A stretch of 64,000 nucleotides of DNA. Origin: Alkalimarinus sediminis. Lineage in GTDB: Bacteria > Pseudomonadota > Gammaproteobacteria > Pseudomonadales > Oleiphilaceae. The notes under the pieces were generated by a model that was given only the letters and a program-made list of their open reading frames with translations, was not told where the DNA came from and ran no database searches. The stretch covers positions 436,001 through 500,000 of the forward strand of contig NZ_CP101527.1 of assembly GCF_026427595.1 (NCBI RefSeq). The letters run 5' to 3'. This document shows positions 12,103 through 20,801 of the stretch, piece after piece. The translations under genes were made by a program, and so were the position numbers. Position 1 is the stretch's first letter; each line of letters opens with the position of its first letter.

Positions 12103-12471
12103 ATGATTCAAACTGAATCGATGCTAGACGTCGCAGATAACAGCGGTGCTCGTCGTGTTATGTGTATCAAAGTTTTGGGTGGTTCACATAGACGCTACGC
12201 TCGAATTGGCGACGTAATAAAAGTTACCGTTAAGGAAGCAATTCCTCGCGGTAAGGTTAAAAAAGGTCAGGTTCTTAATGCAGTGGTTGTACGTACCCGT
12301 AAAGGTGTTCGTCGTCCAGATGGGTCTTTGATCCGTTTTGATGGCAATGCAGCGGTATTGTTAAACCAGCAGGATGCACCTATTGGTACTCGTATTTTTG
12401 GCCCTGTAACTCGTGAGTTGCGTGGTGAGAAGTACATGAAGATTGTTTCTTTAGCACCTGAAGTGCTTTAA
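12103..12471 (+). CDS. rplN: 50S ribosomal protein L14
   Basis: uL14 of the intersubunit face, the site where the silencing factor RsfS binds. 122 residues, [21 protein letters not shown]. The ATG at 12103 is preferred to a GTG three bases earlier because TGGAG lies 7 bases before it and it matches the family start. First gene of the spc group. Confidence 0.98.
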   Translation: MIQTESMLDVADNSGARRVMCIKVLGGSHRRYARIGDVIKVTVKEAIPRGKVKKGQVLNAVVVRTRKGVRRPDGSLIRFDGNAAVLLNQQDAPIGTRIFGPVTRELRGEKYMKIVSLAPEVL

Positions 12472-12487
12472 GAATGAGAGGCCGGTT

Positions 12488-12805
12488 ATGAAAAAGATCA
12501 AATGTGACGATGAAGTGATCGTCATAGCGGGCAAGGACAAAGGCAAGCGCGGTAAGATTGTCCGCGTTCTGCAAGATGGTCGTGTCGTTGTATCAGGTAT
12601 TAACATGATAAAGCGAAGCACCAAGCCAAACCCAATGTTGGGCGCTCCAGGCGGTATCGTCGAGAAGGAAGCACCCATTCAAGCTTCAAATGTAGCAATT
12701 TTTAATACTGCTACTAACAAAGCAGACAGGGTTGGCTTTAAAGTCTTGGAAGATGGCGCTAAAGTCCGTGTCTATAAGTCGAATAACGAAGTTATCGGCA
12801 GCTAA
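12488..12805 (+). CDS. rplX: 50S ribosomal protein L24
   Basis: uL24, an assembly initiator protein with an N-terminal KOW motif ([21 protein letters not shown]). 105 residues. The conserved [19 protein letters not shown] stretch is present. Located 16 bases after rplN. Confidence 0.98.
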   Translation: MKKIKCDDEVIVIAGKDKGKRGKIVRVLQDGRVVVSGINMIKRSTKPNPMLGAPGGIVEKEAPIQASNVAIFNTATNKADRVGFKVLEDGAKVRVYKSNNEVIGS

Positions 12806-12823
12806 CGCTTGCAGGTGGTTATT

Positions 12824-13363
12824 ATGCCTAGAATGAAAGATGTGTATCAAAAATCGGTGATGCCTGCTTTGCAAAGTGAGTTCGCTTACAAAAGCGTTAT
12901 GCAGGTGCCGAAAATAGAAAAAATCACACTCAATATGGGTGTTGGTGAAGCTTTGGGTGATAAAAAGCAGATCGATAACGCTGTTGCGGATATGGAGAAG
13001 CTAGCAGGTCAAAAGCCTGTTATCACTAAGGCAAAGAAGTCTGTTGCAGGCTTTAAAATTCGTGAAGGCTACCCTATTGGTTGTAAGGTAACTCTTCGCG
13101 GCGATCGTATGTGGGAGTTTTTCGAGAGATTGGTTGATGTAGCTATCCCTCGTGTACGAGATTTCCGAGGCTTGAACCCTAAGTCTTTCGATGGTCGTGG
13201 AAACTACAGCATGGGTGTTAAAGAGCAAATAATTTTCCCTGAAATCGATTACGATAAAGTGGATAAAATTCGCGGTCTTGACATCACGATTACTACTTCA
13301 GCAAAAACTGATGAAGAAGGTCGTTCTTTGCTGAAAGCCTTTAATTTCCCCTTTAAGAAATAA
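12824..13363 (+). CDS. rplE: 50S ribosomal protein L5
   Basis: uL5, contacting 5S rRNA and P-site tRNA. 179 residues when started at the ATG at 12824, the usual length; an in-frame TTG at 12809 would add five non-conserved residues. In Escherichia coli the S8 repressor binds around this start; no clear copy of that site was recognised here. Confidence 0.97.
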   Translation: MPRMKDVYQKSVMPALQSEFAYKSVMQVPKIEKITLNMGVGEALGDKKQIDNAVADMEKLAGQKPVITKAKKSVAGFKIREGYPIGCKVTLRGDRMWEFFERLVDVAIPRVRDFRGLNPKSFDGRGNYSMGVKEQIIFPEIDYDKVDKIRGLDITITTSAKTDEEGRSLLKAFNFPFKK

Positions 13364-13374
13364 GGTAAGGAATC

Positions 13375-13680
13375 ATGGCAAAAATATCGATGAAAATGCG
13401 TGAGTTAAAGCGCGAGAAAACTGTAGCAAAGTATGCTGAAAAGCGTGCTGAGCTAAAAGCAATTATTGCAAACCCTAACGTATCAGATGATGATCGTTGG
13501 GATGCGCAAGTTAAATTGCAGAAGCTTCCACGAAATGCAAGTCCTTGCAGACTTCGTAACCGTTGTCAGGTTACTGGTCGTCCGCATGGCGTATATCGTA
13601 AGTTTAAGTTGTCTCGTATTAAGTTACGTGAGTACGGTATGAACGGTGATGTGCCTGGCTTGAAGAAAGCCAGCTGGTAA
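13375..13680 (+). CDS. rpsN: 30S ribosomal protein S14
   Basis: uS14 of the 30S head. 101 residues, the long form that lacks the two CxxC zinc pairs of the short form. The C-terminal block [20 protein letters not shown] is conserved. A 96-base structured spacer, long for this operon, separates it from rpsH. Confidence 0.97.
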   Translation: MAKISMKMRELKREKTVAKYAEKRAELKAIIANPNVSDDDRWDAQVKLQKLPRNASPCRLRNRCQVTGRPHGVYRKFKLSRIKLREYGMNGDVPGLKKASW

Positions 13681-13705
13681 ATCACTGTTGGTAAGCGGTT
13701 TGCAT

Positions 13706-13765
13706 AGAGCGGCAGCTAGTGTATAGTGTCGCTCTTTTTCCGCTGCACAACTAAAAAGAGCAGGA
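13706..13765 (+). promoter_or_regulatory. mutually exclusive hairpins before rpsH (possible attenuator)
   Basis: AGAGCG (13706-13711) can pair with CGCTCT (13730-13735), giving a stem followed by TTTT, like a terminator. Alternatively CTCTTTTT (13732-13739) can pair with AAAAAGAG (13753-13760), which would take up the same CGCTCT arm and the T-run and end next to the AGGAG ribosome site of rpsH. The two structures cannot coexist. Regulation is inferred from this geometry only. Confidence 0.4.
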
Positions 13766-13776
13766 GTCTCATTCAA

Positions 13777-14169
13777 ATGAGTATGCAAGATACGCTTGCG
13801 GATATGTTTACACGTATTCGTAATGGACAGATGGCTGAAAAGGCGTCTGTTTCAATGCCTTCATCAAAAATGAAGGTGTCTTTAGCAGAAGTGCTAAAGC
13901 AAGAAGGTTTTATTACAGATTTTAATGTTGATGCAGAGGCAAAGCCTACATTAACAGTAGAGCTTAAGTACTTCGAAGGAAAGCCGGTTATTGAAGCGAT
14001 TAAACGCGTCAGTCGTCCGGGTTTACGCCAGTATAAAAGCGTAAGCGAGTTACCGAAGGTTTCTAGTGGTTTGGGTGTTGCGATCATTTCAACATCAAAA
14101 GGCGTTATGACTGATCGCGCTGCTCGTGAAGCAGGTATCGGTGGTGAAGTCATCTGCACCGTATTCTAG
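13777..14169 (+). CDS. rpsH: 30S ribosomal protein S8
   Basis: uS8, primary 16S rRNA binder of the central domain and, in Escherichia coli, the autogenous repressor of the spc operon. 130 residues when started at ATG 13777 ([18 protein letters not shown]), with AGGAG 10 bases before. An in-frame ATG upstream at 13726 lacks a ribosome site and adds non-family sequence. The C-terminal [21 protein letters not shown] block is intact. Confidence 0.97.
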   Translation: MSMQDTLADMFTRIRNGQMAEKASVSMPSSKMKVSLAEVLKQEGFITDFNVDAEAKPTLTVELKYFEGKPVIEAIKRVSRPGLRQYKSVSELPKVSSGLGVAIISTSKGVMTDRAAREAGIGGEVICTVF

Positions 14170-14178
14170 GAGGTAGTC

Positions 14179-14712
14179 ATGTCAAGAGTTGCTAATTCTC
14201 CTGTCGAGCTGCCATCTGGGATTCAGGTGAAGTTGGACGGGCAAGAGATCGAAGTTAAAGGTAGTAAAGGTGCACTAACATTAAATGTGCATTCAGCGGT
14301 TGAAGTGAAGCAAGAAGATAACGTTATCACATTTGCCGCGCGTGACGGAGCTAAAGCTTCTCGCGCACAAGCAGGTACAGCACGCGCTCTAGTCAACAAC
14401 ATGGTTGTTGGTGTTAACCAAGGATTTGAGAAAAAACTGCAGCTAATCGGTGTTGGTTACAGGGCTCAGGTTCAAGGTAAAAAGATTAACCTAACACTTG
14501 GTTTTTCTCACCCTGTTGAGTATGAGCTTCCTGAAGGTATCTCTGCTGAAATGCCAACACAGACTGAAATCGTACTTAAGGGTATTGATAAGCAGAAAAT
14601 TGGCCAGGTAGCAGCAGAAATTCGAGCCTTCCGTCCGCCAGAGCCTTACAAAGGTAAAGGTGTTCGTTATTCGGACGAGAATGTAAGGCGTAAAGAGGCT
14701 AAGAAGAAGTAG
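14179..14712 (+). CDS. rplF: 50S ribosomal protein L6
   Basis: uL6, near the sarcin-ricin loop and elongation-factor site. 177 residues; two similar domains and the C-terminal motif [17 protein letters not shown] are visible. AGGAGG precedes the ATG by 7 bases. Confidence 0.98.
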   Translation: MSRVANSPVELPSGIQVKLDGQEIEVKGSKGALTLNVHSAVEVKQEDNVITFAARDGAKASRAQAGTARALVNNMVVGVNQGFEKKLQLIGVGYRAQVQGKKINLTLGFSHPVEYELPEGISAEMPTQTEIVLKGIDKQKIGQVAAEIRAFRPPEPYKGKGVRYSDENVRRKEAKKK

Positions 14713-14720
14713 GTAACACT

Positions 14721-15071
14721 ATGAGCGCAAAGAAAGAATCAAGAGATCGTAGAGCGCGCAGTACGCGTTTTAAAATTAGAGAGTTAGGTGCGACTCGTTT
14801 GTCAGTACACCGTACTCCACAGCATATGTATGCTCAAGTGCTTTCTGCTGACGGCAGCAAAGTATTGGCCTCAGCTTCTACAGTTGAGAAAGAGCTTAAA
14901 GATGGTTCAACAGGCAATGTTGAAGCAGCAGGTAAAATCGGAAAGCTCATCGCTGAGCGCGCTAAGGCTGCGGGTATTACTCAGGTAGCTTTTGATCGTT
15001 CGGGTTATAAGTATCACGGTCGTGTGAAGGCGTTAGCCGAAGCTGCTCGTGAAAGCGGACTGGAATTCTAA
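14721..15071 (+). CDS. rplR: 50S ribosomal protein L18
   Basis: uL18, binds 5S rRNA in the central protuberance. 116 residues, with the family block [15 protein letters not shown] and C-terminal [21 protein letters not shown]. Eight bases separate it from rplF. Confidence 0.98.
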   Translation: MSAKKESRDRRARSTRFKIRELGATRLSVHRTPQHMYAQVLSADGSKVLASASTVEKELKDGSTGNVEAAGKIGKLIAERAKAAGITQVAFDRSGYKYHGRVKALAEAARESGLEF

Positions 15072-15082
15072 GGGGTGTCAGC

Positions 15083-15583
15083 ATGAGTGTTAATGAACAA
15101 AAGGCGCCTGAGCTTCAGGAAAAGCTAGTACAGGTTAACCGTGTAGCTAAAGTTGTTAAAGGTGGTCGAATTTTCGGTTTCACAGCTTTAACAGTTGTCG
15201 GTGACGGAAACGGACGCGTAGGTTTTGGACGTGGTAAGGCACGTGAAGTGCCTGTTGCAATTCAAAAAGCAATGGACGCAGCCCGTAAGAATATGGTTGA
15301 CGTTGCGCTTAACGGAACAACGCTACAGTACCCAATTAAAGCACGTCATGGAGCTTCTAAGGTTTACATGCAGCCAGCATCTGAAGGTACGGGTGTTATT
15401 GCCGGTGGTGCAATGCGTGCAGTATTGGAAGTGGCGGGTGTACAGAACGTATTGGCGAAGTGCTATGGTTCAACCAACCCAGTAAACGTTGTTCGTGCTA
15501 CTGTAAATGGTCTGAAGGCGATGCAGTCTCCAGAATCTATTGCTGCCAAGCGCGGTAAATCTGTAGAAGATATTGTAGGATAA
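15083..15583 (+). CDS. rpsE: 30S ribosomal protein S5
   Basis: uS5, part of the mRNA entry site and fidelity network. 166 residues; the double-stranded-RNA-binding-like domain with [18 protein letters not shown] and the [15 protein letters not shown] block are intact. Site of spectinomycin-resistance loop; residues there look wild type. Confidence 0.98.
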   Translation: MSVNEQKAPELQEKLVQVNRVAKVVKGGRIFGFTALTVVGDGNGRVGFGRGKAREVPVAIQKAMDAARKNMVDVALNGTTLQYPIKARHGASKVYMQPASEGTGVIAGGAMRAVLEVAGVQNVLAKCYGSTNPVNVVRATVNGLKAMQSPESIAAKRGKSVEDIVG

Positions 15584-15587
15584 GACG

Positions 15588-15776
15588 ATGGCTAAGGCTA
15601 AGACAATCCAAGTTACATTAACTCGTAGCACGATTGGCCGACTACCAAAGCATCAGGCATGTGTAGCAGGTCTTGGACTACGTCGTATTGGTCATACTGT
15701 TGAGGTTGAAGATACACCTTCAGTACGCGGTATGATTAATAAAGTACATTACATGGTTAAGGTCGAGGGAGAATAA
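15588..15776 (+). CDS. rpmD: 50S ribosomal protein L30
   Basis: uL30, a small 62-residue protein ([20 protein letters not shown]). Only four bases after rpsE and one base before rplO, indicating tight coupling in the spc operon. Confidence 0.97.
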   Translation: MAKAKTIQVTLTRSTIGRLPKHQACVAGLGLRRIGHTVEVEDTPSVRGMINKVHYMVKVEGE

Positions 15777-15777
15777 G

Positions 15778-16212
15778 ATGCGTCTTAATTCATTAAGTTC
15801 TGCTCCTGGTACCAAAAAAGCACCCAAGCGTGTTGGTCGCGGTATTGGTAGTGGTTTAGGCAAGACATGTGGTCGCGGTCACAAGGGTCTAAAATCTCGT
15901 TCTGGTGGTACAGTTCCAGCAGGTTTCGAGGGTGGTCAGCAGCCATTACAAAGACGTTTACCTAAGTTTGGTTTTACGTCAAGAAAATCAGCTTTTGCAG
16001 CTGAAATTCGTTTAAGTGAACTTGCTACCTTAGATGCGGAAGTGATCGATTTAGCAGCATTGAAGAATGCTAACTTGGTTCGTAGAGACACTAAAACAGC
16101 TAAAGTGTTTTTGTCTGGCGAACTGAACAAAGCGGTTATTATTCAAGGCTTAGGTGTTACTAAAGGTGCACGTGAAGCGATTACTGCTGCAGGCGGAAAA
16201 GTCGAGGACTAA
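15778..16212 (+). CDS. rplO: 50S ribosomal protein L15
   Basis: uL15, a 23S core protein with a long basic glycine-rich N-terminus ([20 protein letters not shown]). 144 residues, standard length. It abuts secY with no intergenic base. Confidence 0.98.
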   Translation: MRLNSLSSAPGTKKAPKRVGRGIGSGLGKTCGRGHKGLKSRSGGTVPAGFEGGQQPLQRRLPKFGFTSRKSAFAAEIRLSELATLDAEVIDLAALKNANLVRRDTKTAKVFLSGELNKAVIIQGLGVTKGAREAITAAGGKVED

Positions 16213-17523
16213 ATGGCTAAGACAGGAACACTACCGGCTGGAGCGGCTAGCGGCTTCGCAGAATTGAAGTCAAGGTTATGGTTTGTATTTATCGCGATAG
16301 TGATCTATCGCGTGGGTGCTCATATACCGGTACCAGGCATTAATCCAGATAGATTGGCAGCGCTATTTGAGCAGAACCAAGGGACTATCCTTAGCTTGTT
16401 CAACATGTTCTCAGGTGGTGCGCTAGAGCGAATGAGTATATTTGCTCTTGGGATAATGCCATACATTTCTGCATCGATTATCATGCAGTTAATGACGGTA
16501 GTGAGTCCTCAGCTTGAACAGCTAAAAAAAGAAGGCGAGGCTGGTCGTCGTAAGATTAGCCAGTACACTCGGTATGCAACGGTAGTTCTAGCAACAATTC
16601 AGGCAATGGGTATGTCTGTGGGTTTGGCCGCACAAGAGGTCACTTTCACTCAAACCTTTAGCTTCTACTTTGTTGCAGTTACTACTTTTGTGAGTGGAGC
16701 GATCTTCTTAATGTGGCTTGGTGAGCAGATTACTGAAAGAGGTATTGGTAACGGTATTTCTTTGTTGATCTTCGCTGGTATAGTAGCGGGCTTACCAAGT
16801 GCGTTTGGGCAGTCGTTTGAGCAAGCAAGGCTTGGTCACATTAATATTCTAGCTCTGTTGTTAATCGGAGTTTTTGCAATCGCGATTGTTGCATTTGTTG
16901 TCTTTATGGAGCGTGGCCAACGCCGCATAACCGTAAATTACGCCAAACGTCAGCAAGGACGAAAAGTGTATGCGCAGCAGTCAAGTCATCTTCCACTTAA
17001 AGTCAATATGGCAGGTGTAATACCGCCTATATTTGCTTCAAGTATATTATTGTTCCCTGCTTCATTAGGGCAGTGGTTCGGTAAGGGTGATGGCATGGAG
17101 TGGTTGTCTGATTTTTCTCAGGCATTGGCTCCAAGTCAGCCGCTTTATATTTTACTGTTCGCGATTGCTGTGGTATTTTTCTGCTTCTTCTATACAGCGT
17201 TAATGTATAACCCTAAAGAAGTAGCCGAAAACCTTAAGAAATCAGGAGCTTTTGTTCCTGGGATCCGCCCAGGTGAGCAAACCGCTCGTTATATTGATAG
17301 TGTTCTTACGCGTCTGACGTTGTTTGGGGCCATCTATATAACAGCTGTAGCTCTCCTTCCGCAATTTCTAGTAGTTGCTTGGGACGTGCCGTTTTATTTC
17401 GGTGGAACCTCGTTATTAATTGTTGTTGTGGTCGTGATGGACTTTATGGCTCAAGTTCAGTCGCATCTGATGTCTCATCAGTATGAGTCCCTCATGAAGA
17501 AATCAAACCTTAAAAAGGTGTAG
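16213..17523 (+). CDS. secY: preprotein translocase subunit SecY
   Basis: Channel subunit of the SecYEG translocon in the inner membrane. 436 residues with ten predicted membrane segments. Family landmarks: [22 protein letters not shown] (TM1), the plug-region [31 protein letters not shown], and the cytosolic loop [24 protein letters not shown] that contacts SecA and ribosome. It starts directly at the rplO stop, so production is tied to ribosomal proteins. Confidence 0.98.
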   Translation: MAKTGTLPAGAASGFAELKSRLWFVFIAIVIYRVGAHIPVPGINPDRLAALFEQNQGTILSLFNMFSGGALERMSIFALGIMPYISASIIMQLMTVVSPQLEQLKKEGEAGRRKISQYTRYATVVLATIQAMGMSVGLAAQEVTFTQTFSFYFVAVTTFVSGAIFLMWLGEQITERGIGNGISLLIFAGIVAGLPSAFGQSFEQARLGHINILALLLIGVFAIAIVAFVVFMERGQRRITVNYAKRQQGRKVYAQQSSHLPLKVNMAGVIPPIFASSILLFPASLGQWFGKGDGMEWLSDFSQALAPSQPLYILLFAIAVVFFCFFYTALMYNPKEVAENLKKSGAFVPGIRPGEQTARYIDSVLTRLTLFGAIYITAVALLPQFLVVAWDVPFYFGGTSLLIVVVVVMDFMAQVQSHLMSHQYESLMKKSNLKKV

Positions 17524-17569
17524 TTGAGGTAGAGAGCCTCAATAGTGCAGCTCAACTTGGAGTCGTAAC

Positions 17570-17683
17570 ATGAAAGTGCGCGCATCGGTAAAGAAAATTT
17601 GCCGTAATTGTAAAATAATTCGTCGCAATGGATCAGTTAGAGTCATTTGCGCAGAACCACGTCATAAGCAGCGTCAAGGTTAA
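17570..17683 (+). CDS. rpmJ: 50S ribosomal protein L36
   Basis: bL36, the smallest ribosomal protein, 37 residues: [20 protein letters not shown] followed by [17 protein letters not shown]. Cysteines 11, 14 and 27 and histidine 32 form the zinc site, so this is the zinc-binding form. Start ATG at 17570 with TTGGAG 9 bases upstream. Last gene of the spc group. Confidence 0.97.
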   Translation: MKVRASVKKICRNCKIIRRNGSVRVICAEPRHKQRQG

Positions 17684-17709
17684 TACCTTAACTCTATTAA
17701 GTGTGAATA

Positions 17710-17749
17710 AATAACGCTTGATTTATATTTGATCAAGCGTTATTATTTT
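17710..17749 (+). terminator. hairpin between spc and alpha operons
   Basis: Perfect 13-bp arms (17710-17722 and 17732-17744) with a 9-base loop, followed by ATTTT. It lies between rpmJ and rpsM, the usual boundary of the spc and alpha operons, and could act as a partial terminator or as a 3'-end protecting structure. Confidence 0.65.
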
Positions 17750-17805
17750 GCGCCTTTTTTATGATGTTCCCTTAATAGCAATGCGTTAAACGCGGAGTAA
17801 GATAG

Positions 17806-18162
17806 ATGGCTCGTATAGCCGGTGTCAATATACCCGACAATAAACACGCTGTTATCTCCCTCACCTACATATATGGTGTTGGACGTACTACAGCAAACAA
17901 GCTTTGCGACGCCACTGGCGTTAAGACTACTGCTAAAGTTAAAGATTTAACTGAAGAGCAGTTGGATGCGATACGTAATGAACTCACCAGTATGACTGTT
18001 GAGGGTGATTTGCGTCGTGAAGTACAAATGAACATAAAACGTTTGAAGGACCTAGGTTGCTACCGTGGTCTACGTCACCGCCACAGCTTGCCTGTGCGTG
18101 GTCAGCGTAGCAAGACCAACGCTAGAACCCGTAAAGGCCCTCGCAAACCGATTCGTAAATAA
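17806..18162 (+). CDS. rpsM: 30S ribosomal protein S13
   Basis: uS13 of the 30S head, forming bridges to the 50S. 118 residues from ATG 17806 ([19 protein letters not shown]); C-terminal [25 protein letters not shown] is conserved. First gene of the alpha operon; in Escherichia coli S4 binds a pseudoknot over this start, but the leader here is not obviously similar. Confidence 0.98.
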   Translation: MARIAGVNIPDNKHAVISLTYIYGVGRTTANKLCDATGVKTTAKVKDLTEEQLDAIRNELTSMTVEGDLRREVQMNIKRLKDLGCYRGLRHRHSLPVRGQRSKTNARTRKGPRKPIRK

Positions 18163-18174
18163 TAGGATACAGGA

Positions 18175-18564
18175 ATGGCTAAGCCAGGTACACGTACCCG
18201 TAAGAAGGTGAAAAAGACTGTTGTTGACGGTATGGCGCACATACACGCGTCCTTCAATAACACGATCGTGACCATTACAGATCGTCAAGGCAATGCATTG
18301 TCTTGGGCTACCGCAGGTGGTTCAGGTTTCCGTGGTTCACGTAAGAGCACACCTTTTGCTGCGCAGGTAGCAGCTGAAAGAGCCGGTAAAGCGGCTGCTG
18401 AATACGGCCTAAAAAACCTAGATGTTATGGTTAAAGGTCCTGGGCCTGGACGTGAGTCCGCTGTTCGGGCACTAAATTCTTGTGGATATAAGATCACTAG
18501 CATTATCGATGTGACTCCTATTCCTCATAATGGGTGCCGCCCGCCTAAAAAGCGTCGCGTATAA
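18175..18564 (+). CDS. rpsK: 30S ribosomal protein S11
   Basis: uS11 of the 30S platform. 129 residues with the core [21 protein letters not shown] and C-terminal [17 protein letters not shown]. Twelve bases after rpsM with an AGGA ribosome site. Confidence 0.98.
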   Translation: MAKPGTRTRKKVKKTVVDGMAHIHASFNNTIVTITDRQGNALSWATAGGSGFRGSRKSTPFAAQVAAERAGKAAAEYGLKNLDVMVKGPGPGRESAVRALNSCGYKITSIIDVTPIPHNGCRPPKKRRV

Positions 18565-18579
18565 TTAAGGAGACAGTAA

Positions 18580-19200
18580 ATGGCACGTTATATTGGTCCA
18601 AAATGTAAACTGTCTCGTCGTGAAGGGACAGATTTATTTTTGAAAAGTGGTGCTCGTGCACTAGATTCAAAATGTAATCTAGAGACCCCTCCAGGACAGC
18701 ACGGCGCTCGTAGAACCCGTTTGTCTGAATACGGTTTACAGTTAAGAGAAAAGCAAAAAGTTCGTCGTACTTACGGCGTACTAGAAAAACAGTTTCGTGG
18801 TTACTACAAAGAAGCAGCTCGTCGTAAGGGTGTAGCAGGTGAAAACCTTCTTCAGATCCTAGAGCAGCGTTTAGACAACGTAGTTTACCGTATGGGATTT
18901 GGTGCAACTCGTGCAGAAGCTCGTCAGTTGGTATCTCACAAGAGTATTCTTGTAAATGATAAGGTTGTGAACATTGCATCTTATCAGGTAGCTGCAGGTG
19001 ACGTTGTAAGTGTGCGTGAAAAAGCTAAAAACCAATTGCGTATCAAAAACGCAGTTGAGTTGGCAGCAAATCGTGCACCGGTTGAGTGGGTAGAAGTTGA
19101 TTCGAGCAAGTTGGTCGGTACATTTAAAGCTGCGCCAGAGCGTTCGGAACTGTCCGCTGAAATCAACGAAAACTTGATCGTGGAACTTTACTCCAAGTAA
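18580..19200 (+). CDS. rpsD: 30S ribosomal protein S4
   Basis: uS4, primary assembly protein and, in Escherichia coli, autogenous repressor of the alpha operon. 206 residues; S4 RNA-binding domain around [28 protein letters not shown] ribosome site. Confidence 0.98.
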   Translation: MARYIGPKCKLSRREGTDLFLKSGARALDSKCNLETPPGQHGARRTRLSEYGLQLREKQKVRRTYGVLEKQFRGYYKEAARRKGVAGENLLQILEQRLDNVVYRMGFGATRAEARQLVSHKSILVNDKVVNIASYQVAAGDVVSVREKAKNQLRIKNAVELAANRAPVEWVEVDSSKLVGTFKAAPERSELSAEINENLIVELYSK

Positions 19201-19236
19201 GGTTTAAGCAGAACAATAGAGCGAATAGGGCCGTTT

Positions 19237-20241
19237 ATGCAGCGTTCAGTAAATGAATTCTTGAATCCTCGTAACATTGAAGTACAGGAAATTAACCCAA
19301 CTCATGCAAAGGTTATCTTAGAGCCTTTAGAGCGAGGGTTTGGACATACATTAGGTAGTGCTCTGCGTCGTATTTTGTTGTCTTCAATGCCAGGTAGTGC
19401 GGTAGTTGAAGCCGAAATTGACGGCGTACTTCATGAATACAGTGCTATTGAAGGTGTTCAGGAAGACGTTATTGAAATCCTTCTAAACCTTAAAGGTTTG
19501 GCTATCACTATGCATAGCCGTGAAGAAGCAACATTGACGTTGACCAAAAAGGGCGAAGGCCCAGTGTTAGCAAGTGATATTCAGTTAGATCATGATGTTG
19601 AAATAGCCAACCCCGACCATGTGATATGTCACCTGGGCGCGGCAGGCGAAATTAATATGAAACTGAAAGTTATGCTTGGTCGAGGCTATGAGCCAGCTGA
19701 CCAACGTGTAACTGGTGATGACGAAACAAGAGCGATCGGTAGATTGCAATTGGATTCTTCATTCAGCCCTGTGCTTCGTGTTGCTTACTCAGTTGAGAGA
19801 GCGCGTGTTGAGCAGCGTACTGATTTGGATAAGTTAGTTATCGATTTGGAAACAAATGGAACTATTGATCCTGAAGAGTCGATTCGTCGTGCTGCAACTA
19901 TCTTGCAACAGCAATTGTCGGTGTTCGTTAATTTTGATAACGAGAAGGAGCCTGAGCAAGTTGAGGAAGAGGAAGAGGTTGATCCAATACTTCTTCGTCC
20001 AGTTGACGATCTTGAGCTGACTGTTCGTTCTGCTAACTGCTTGAAGGCCGAGAATATATACTACATTGGTGACCTGATTCAGCGTACTGAGGTAGAGCTT
20101 CTTAAAACACCTAATTTAGGTAAGAAGTCACTTACAGAGATTAAAGATGTCTTGGCATCTCGTGGTCTCTCTCTGGGTATGCGTCTTGAAAACTGGCCTC
20201 CGGCTAGTTTGAAGGGTGATGACAGGGTACTGGGTGGCTAA
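19237..20241 (+). CDS. rpoA: DNA-directed RNA polymerase subunit alpha
   Basis: Alpha subunit, 334 residues. The N-terminal assembly domain includes [21 protein letters not shown]. An acidic linker ([13 protein letters not shown]) leads to the C-terminal DNA- and activator-binding domain, where the UP-element contact motif [12 protein letters not shown] and the [16 protein letters not shown] helix are intact. Lies between rpsD and rplQ as in all gammaproteobacteria. Confidence 0.98.
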   Translation: MQRSVNEFLNPRNIEVQEINPTHAKVILEPLERGFGHTLGSALRRILLSSMPGSAVVEAEIDGVLHEYSAIEGVQEDVIEILLNLKGLAITMHSREEATLTLTKKGEGPVLASDIQLDHDVEIANPDHVICHLGAAGEINMKLKVMLGRGYEPADQRVTGDDETRAIGRLQLDSSFSPVLRVAYSVERARVEQRTDLDKLVIDLETNGTIDPEESIRRAATILQQQLSVFVNFDNEKEPEQVEEEEEVDPILLRPVDDLELTVRSANCLKAENIYYIGDLIQRTEVELLKTPNLGKKSLTEIKDVLASRGLSLGMRLENWPPASLKGDDRVLGG

Positions 20242-20272
20242 CCTCAGGGTAATCAGGTAAGGAATTAGAGAA

Positions 20273-20659
20273 ATGCGTCATCGTAAAAGTGGTCGTAAGT
20301 TTAATCGCAACAGCTCACATCGTAAGGCCATGTTCCGTAACATGACCTCTTCGTTAGTAGAGCATGAGTTGATCAAAACAACTTTGCCTAAGGCTAAAGA
20401 GTTGCGTACAGTCGCTGAGCCGTTAATTACATTAGCTAAAAAAGATACAGTAGCTAATCGTCGTTTGGCTTTTGCAAGACTTCGTAGCAACGAAGCAGTA
20501 GCTAAGTTGTTTAATGAGTTAGGTCCTCGCTACGAGAGCCGCCCTGGTGGATATATTCGTATCCTGAAGTGTGGTTTAAGAGCTGGTGATAGCGCTCCAA
20601 TGGCTTATGTTGAGCTAGTGGATCGTCCAGTTGAAGTAGAGAGTGATGACGAAGAGTAA
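20273..20659 (+). CDS. rplQ: 50S ribosomal protein L17
   Basis: bL17, 128 residues, [20 protein letters not shown]. Ends with an acidic tail (VEVESDDEE). Last gene of the alpha operon, followed by a strong terminator. Confidence 0.98.
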   Translation: MRHRKSGRKFNRNSSHRKAMFRNMTSSLVEHELIKTTLPKAKELRTVAEPLITLAKKDTVANRRLAFARLRSNEAVAKLFNELGPRYESRPGGYIRILKCGLRAGDSAPMAYVELVDRPVEVESDDEE

Positions 20660-20680
20660 TAGCTCTTTGTAACTCACTAA

Positions 20681-20707
20681 AAAAGCCGACTTATTAGTCG
20701 GCTTTTT
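20681..20707 (+). terminator. intrinsic terminator closing the alpha operon
   Basis: AAAAGCCGAC and GTCGGCTTTT form a 10-bp stem with a six-base loop, ending in a T-run. The A-run on the 5' side means it can also work on the minus strand as a terminator of uvrA. Confidence 0.9.
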
Positions 20708-20754
20708 GCGTTTTATTAATGAGTAAAATTATTCAAGAGTATTACCCAATAAGC

Positions 20755-20791
20755 TTTTGCACCCTGATAGCGTTAGTGTTAGGGTGCAAAA
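20755..20791 (-). repeat. inverted repeat just after uvrA
   Basis: 11-bp perfect arms TTTTGCACCCT and AGGGTGCAAAA around a 15-base spacer. No T-run follows the second arm in either direction, so it is not a standard terminator; with the hairpin at 20681-20707 it may help define the uvrA 3' end. Confidence 0.5.
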
Positions 20792-20801
20792 ATGCCTACA
20801 G

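Noticed and set aside
20755..20791. uvrA intrinsic terminator at the 11-bp inverted repeat
   Set aside because: The second arm is followed by A residues or mixed sequence in both directions, not by a T-run; kept only as an inverted repeat.
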